Shown: positions 63,892-64,000 of the stretch, in pieces
Layout of the letters: the number at the start of each line of letters is the position of its first letter
Position numbering within the stretch: position 1 is the first letter of the stretch
Source: JAIEPM01 sp964546815
Lineage (GTDB): Bacteria; Cyanobacteriota; Vampirovibrionia; Obscuribacterales; Obscuribacteraceae
Assembly (NCBI GenBank): GCA_964546815.1
Contig: CAZJLR010000022.1
Location: forward strand, 34,493-98,492
Reading direction: 5' to 3'
Length of the DNA stretch: 64,000 nucleotides
The notes under the pieces: model-generated
The model's database searches: none
What the model was told of the DNA's origin: nothing
What the model saw: only the letters and a program-made list of their open reading frames with translations
Position numbers and translations under genes: made by a program

Positions 63892-64000
63892 AAGAGCAAA
63901 ACTGTCTAAGCGAGCACCGCAACTTAACTTTCGGGCTACGAATGGAATACTGCTGGCGAACTAAAATGGAGCCGAATCAAGTTCGATGATATGAGCTAAG

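Overview
The window looks like a chromosomal segment from an uncultured-type bacterium, most plausibly a non-photosynthetic relative of Cyanobacteria (Vampirovibrionia/Melainabacteria, perhaps Obscuribacterales). This is an inference from a SigA/RpoD-type sigma factor without region 1.1, many secreted TPR proteins, WD40-caspase fusions, DUF4384/DUF4388 proteins, zinc-ribbon kinases and TraB/GumN paralogues. No rRNA or tRNA is present to settle it.

The left two thirds (about 0.5-42 kb) is an unusually dense array of clan CD cysteine peptidases of the caspase (C14) type. There are eleven intact caspase-domain genes (538, 2552, 6268, 8005, 9988, 24333, 26708, 28979, 31813, 34134 and 39662), one recently broken copy (37461-39289) and two eroded fossils (about 5150-5450 and 41664-41920). 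All intact copies keep a His/Cys pair, and most have a recognisable signal peptide or N-terminal membrane segment. Each joins a variable N-terminal module (TPR, seven-bladed WD40 propeller, DUF4384, OB-like or CsgG-like domain) to the same effector domain, often through a shared Ala/Lys/Glu-rich helical linker. The WD40 copies share upstream DNA, contain recently copied blades and show gene conversion. The array is also littered with two DUF433/DUF5615 toxin-antitoxin remnants, an SDR fossil and several repeat tracts that could drive length variation.

Inside the array (11.4-24.3 kb) is a second unit. A minus-strand run goes from a zinc-ribbon/PEGA protein to a zinc-ribbon Ser/Thr kinase, three Tad-pilus-like (TadE/TadG) proteins, a small secreted protein, two DUF4384 proteins and a DUF4384-caspase. 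On the plus strand there is a DUF4384-like secreted protein and an 800-residue protein combining a trypsin-like fold without its serine, DUF4388, a zinc ribbon, a membrane segment and a DUF4384-like end. A NarL-type response regulator lies 31 nt downstream of a WD40-caspase gene.

From 41.9 to 56.4 kb the genes are signalling and envelope functions: a kinase with a TPR tail, a multi-membrane-segment protein, an OmpR-type regulator, a clostripain-like (C11) peptidase that is also clan CD, a TPR protein, a single-chain tandem histidine kinase, a CPA2-type cation/proton antiporter, a small secreted Asn/Gln/Tyr-rich protein and a B12-binding radical SAM protein with a coupled membrane protein. From 56.4 kb on come two TraB/GumN paralogues, a TPR/coiled-coil membrane protein, a small secreted protein, the housekeeping-type sigma factor and a membrane protein. 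GGCGAC-type palindromes lie between several of these genes.

Reading the parts together, the array looks like a set of exported, sensor-controlled proteolytic effectors under diversifying duplication. Their targets and whether they act in self-killing, defence, predation or envelope turnover cannot be read from sequence.
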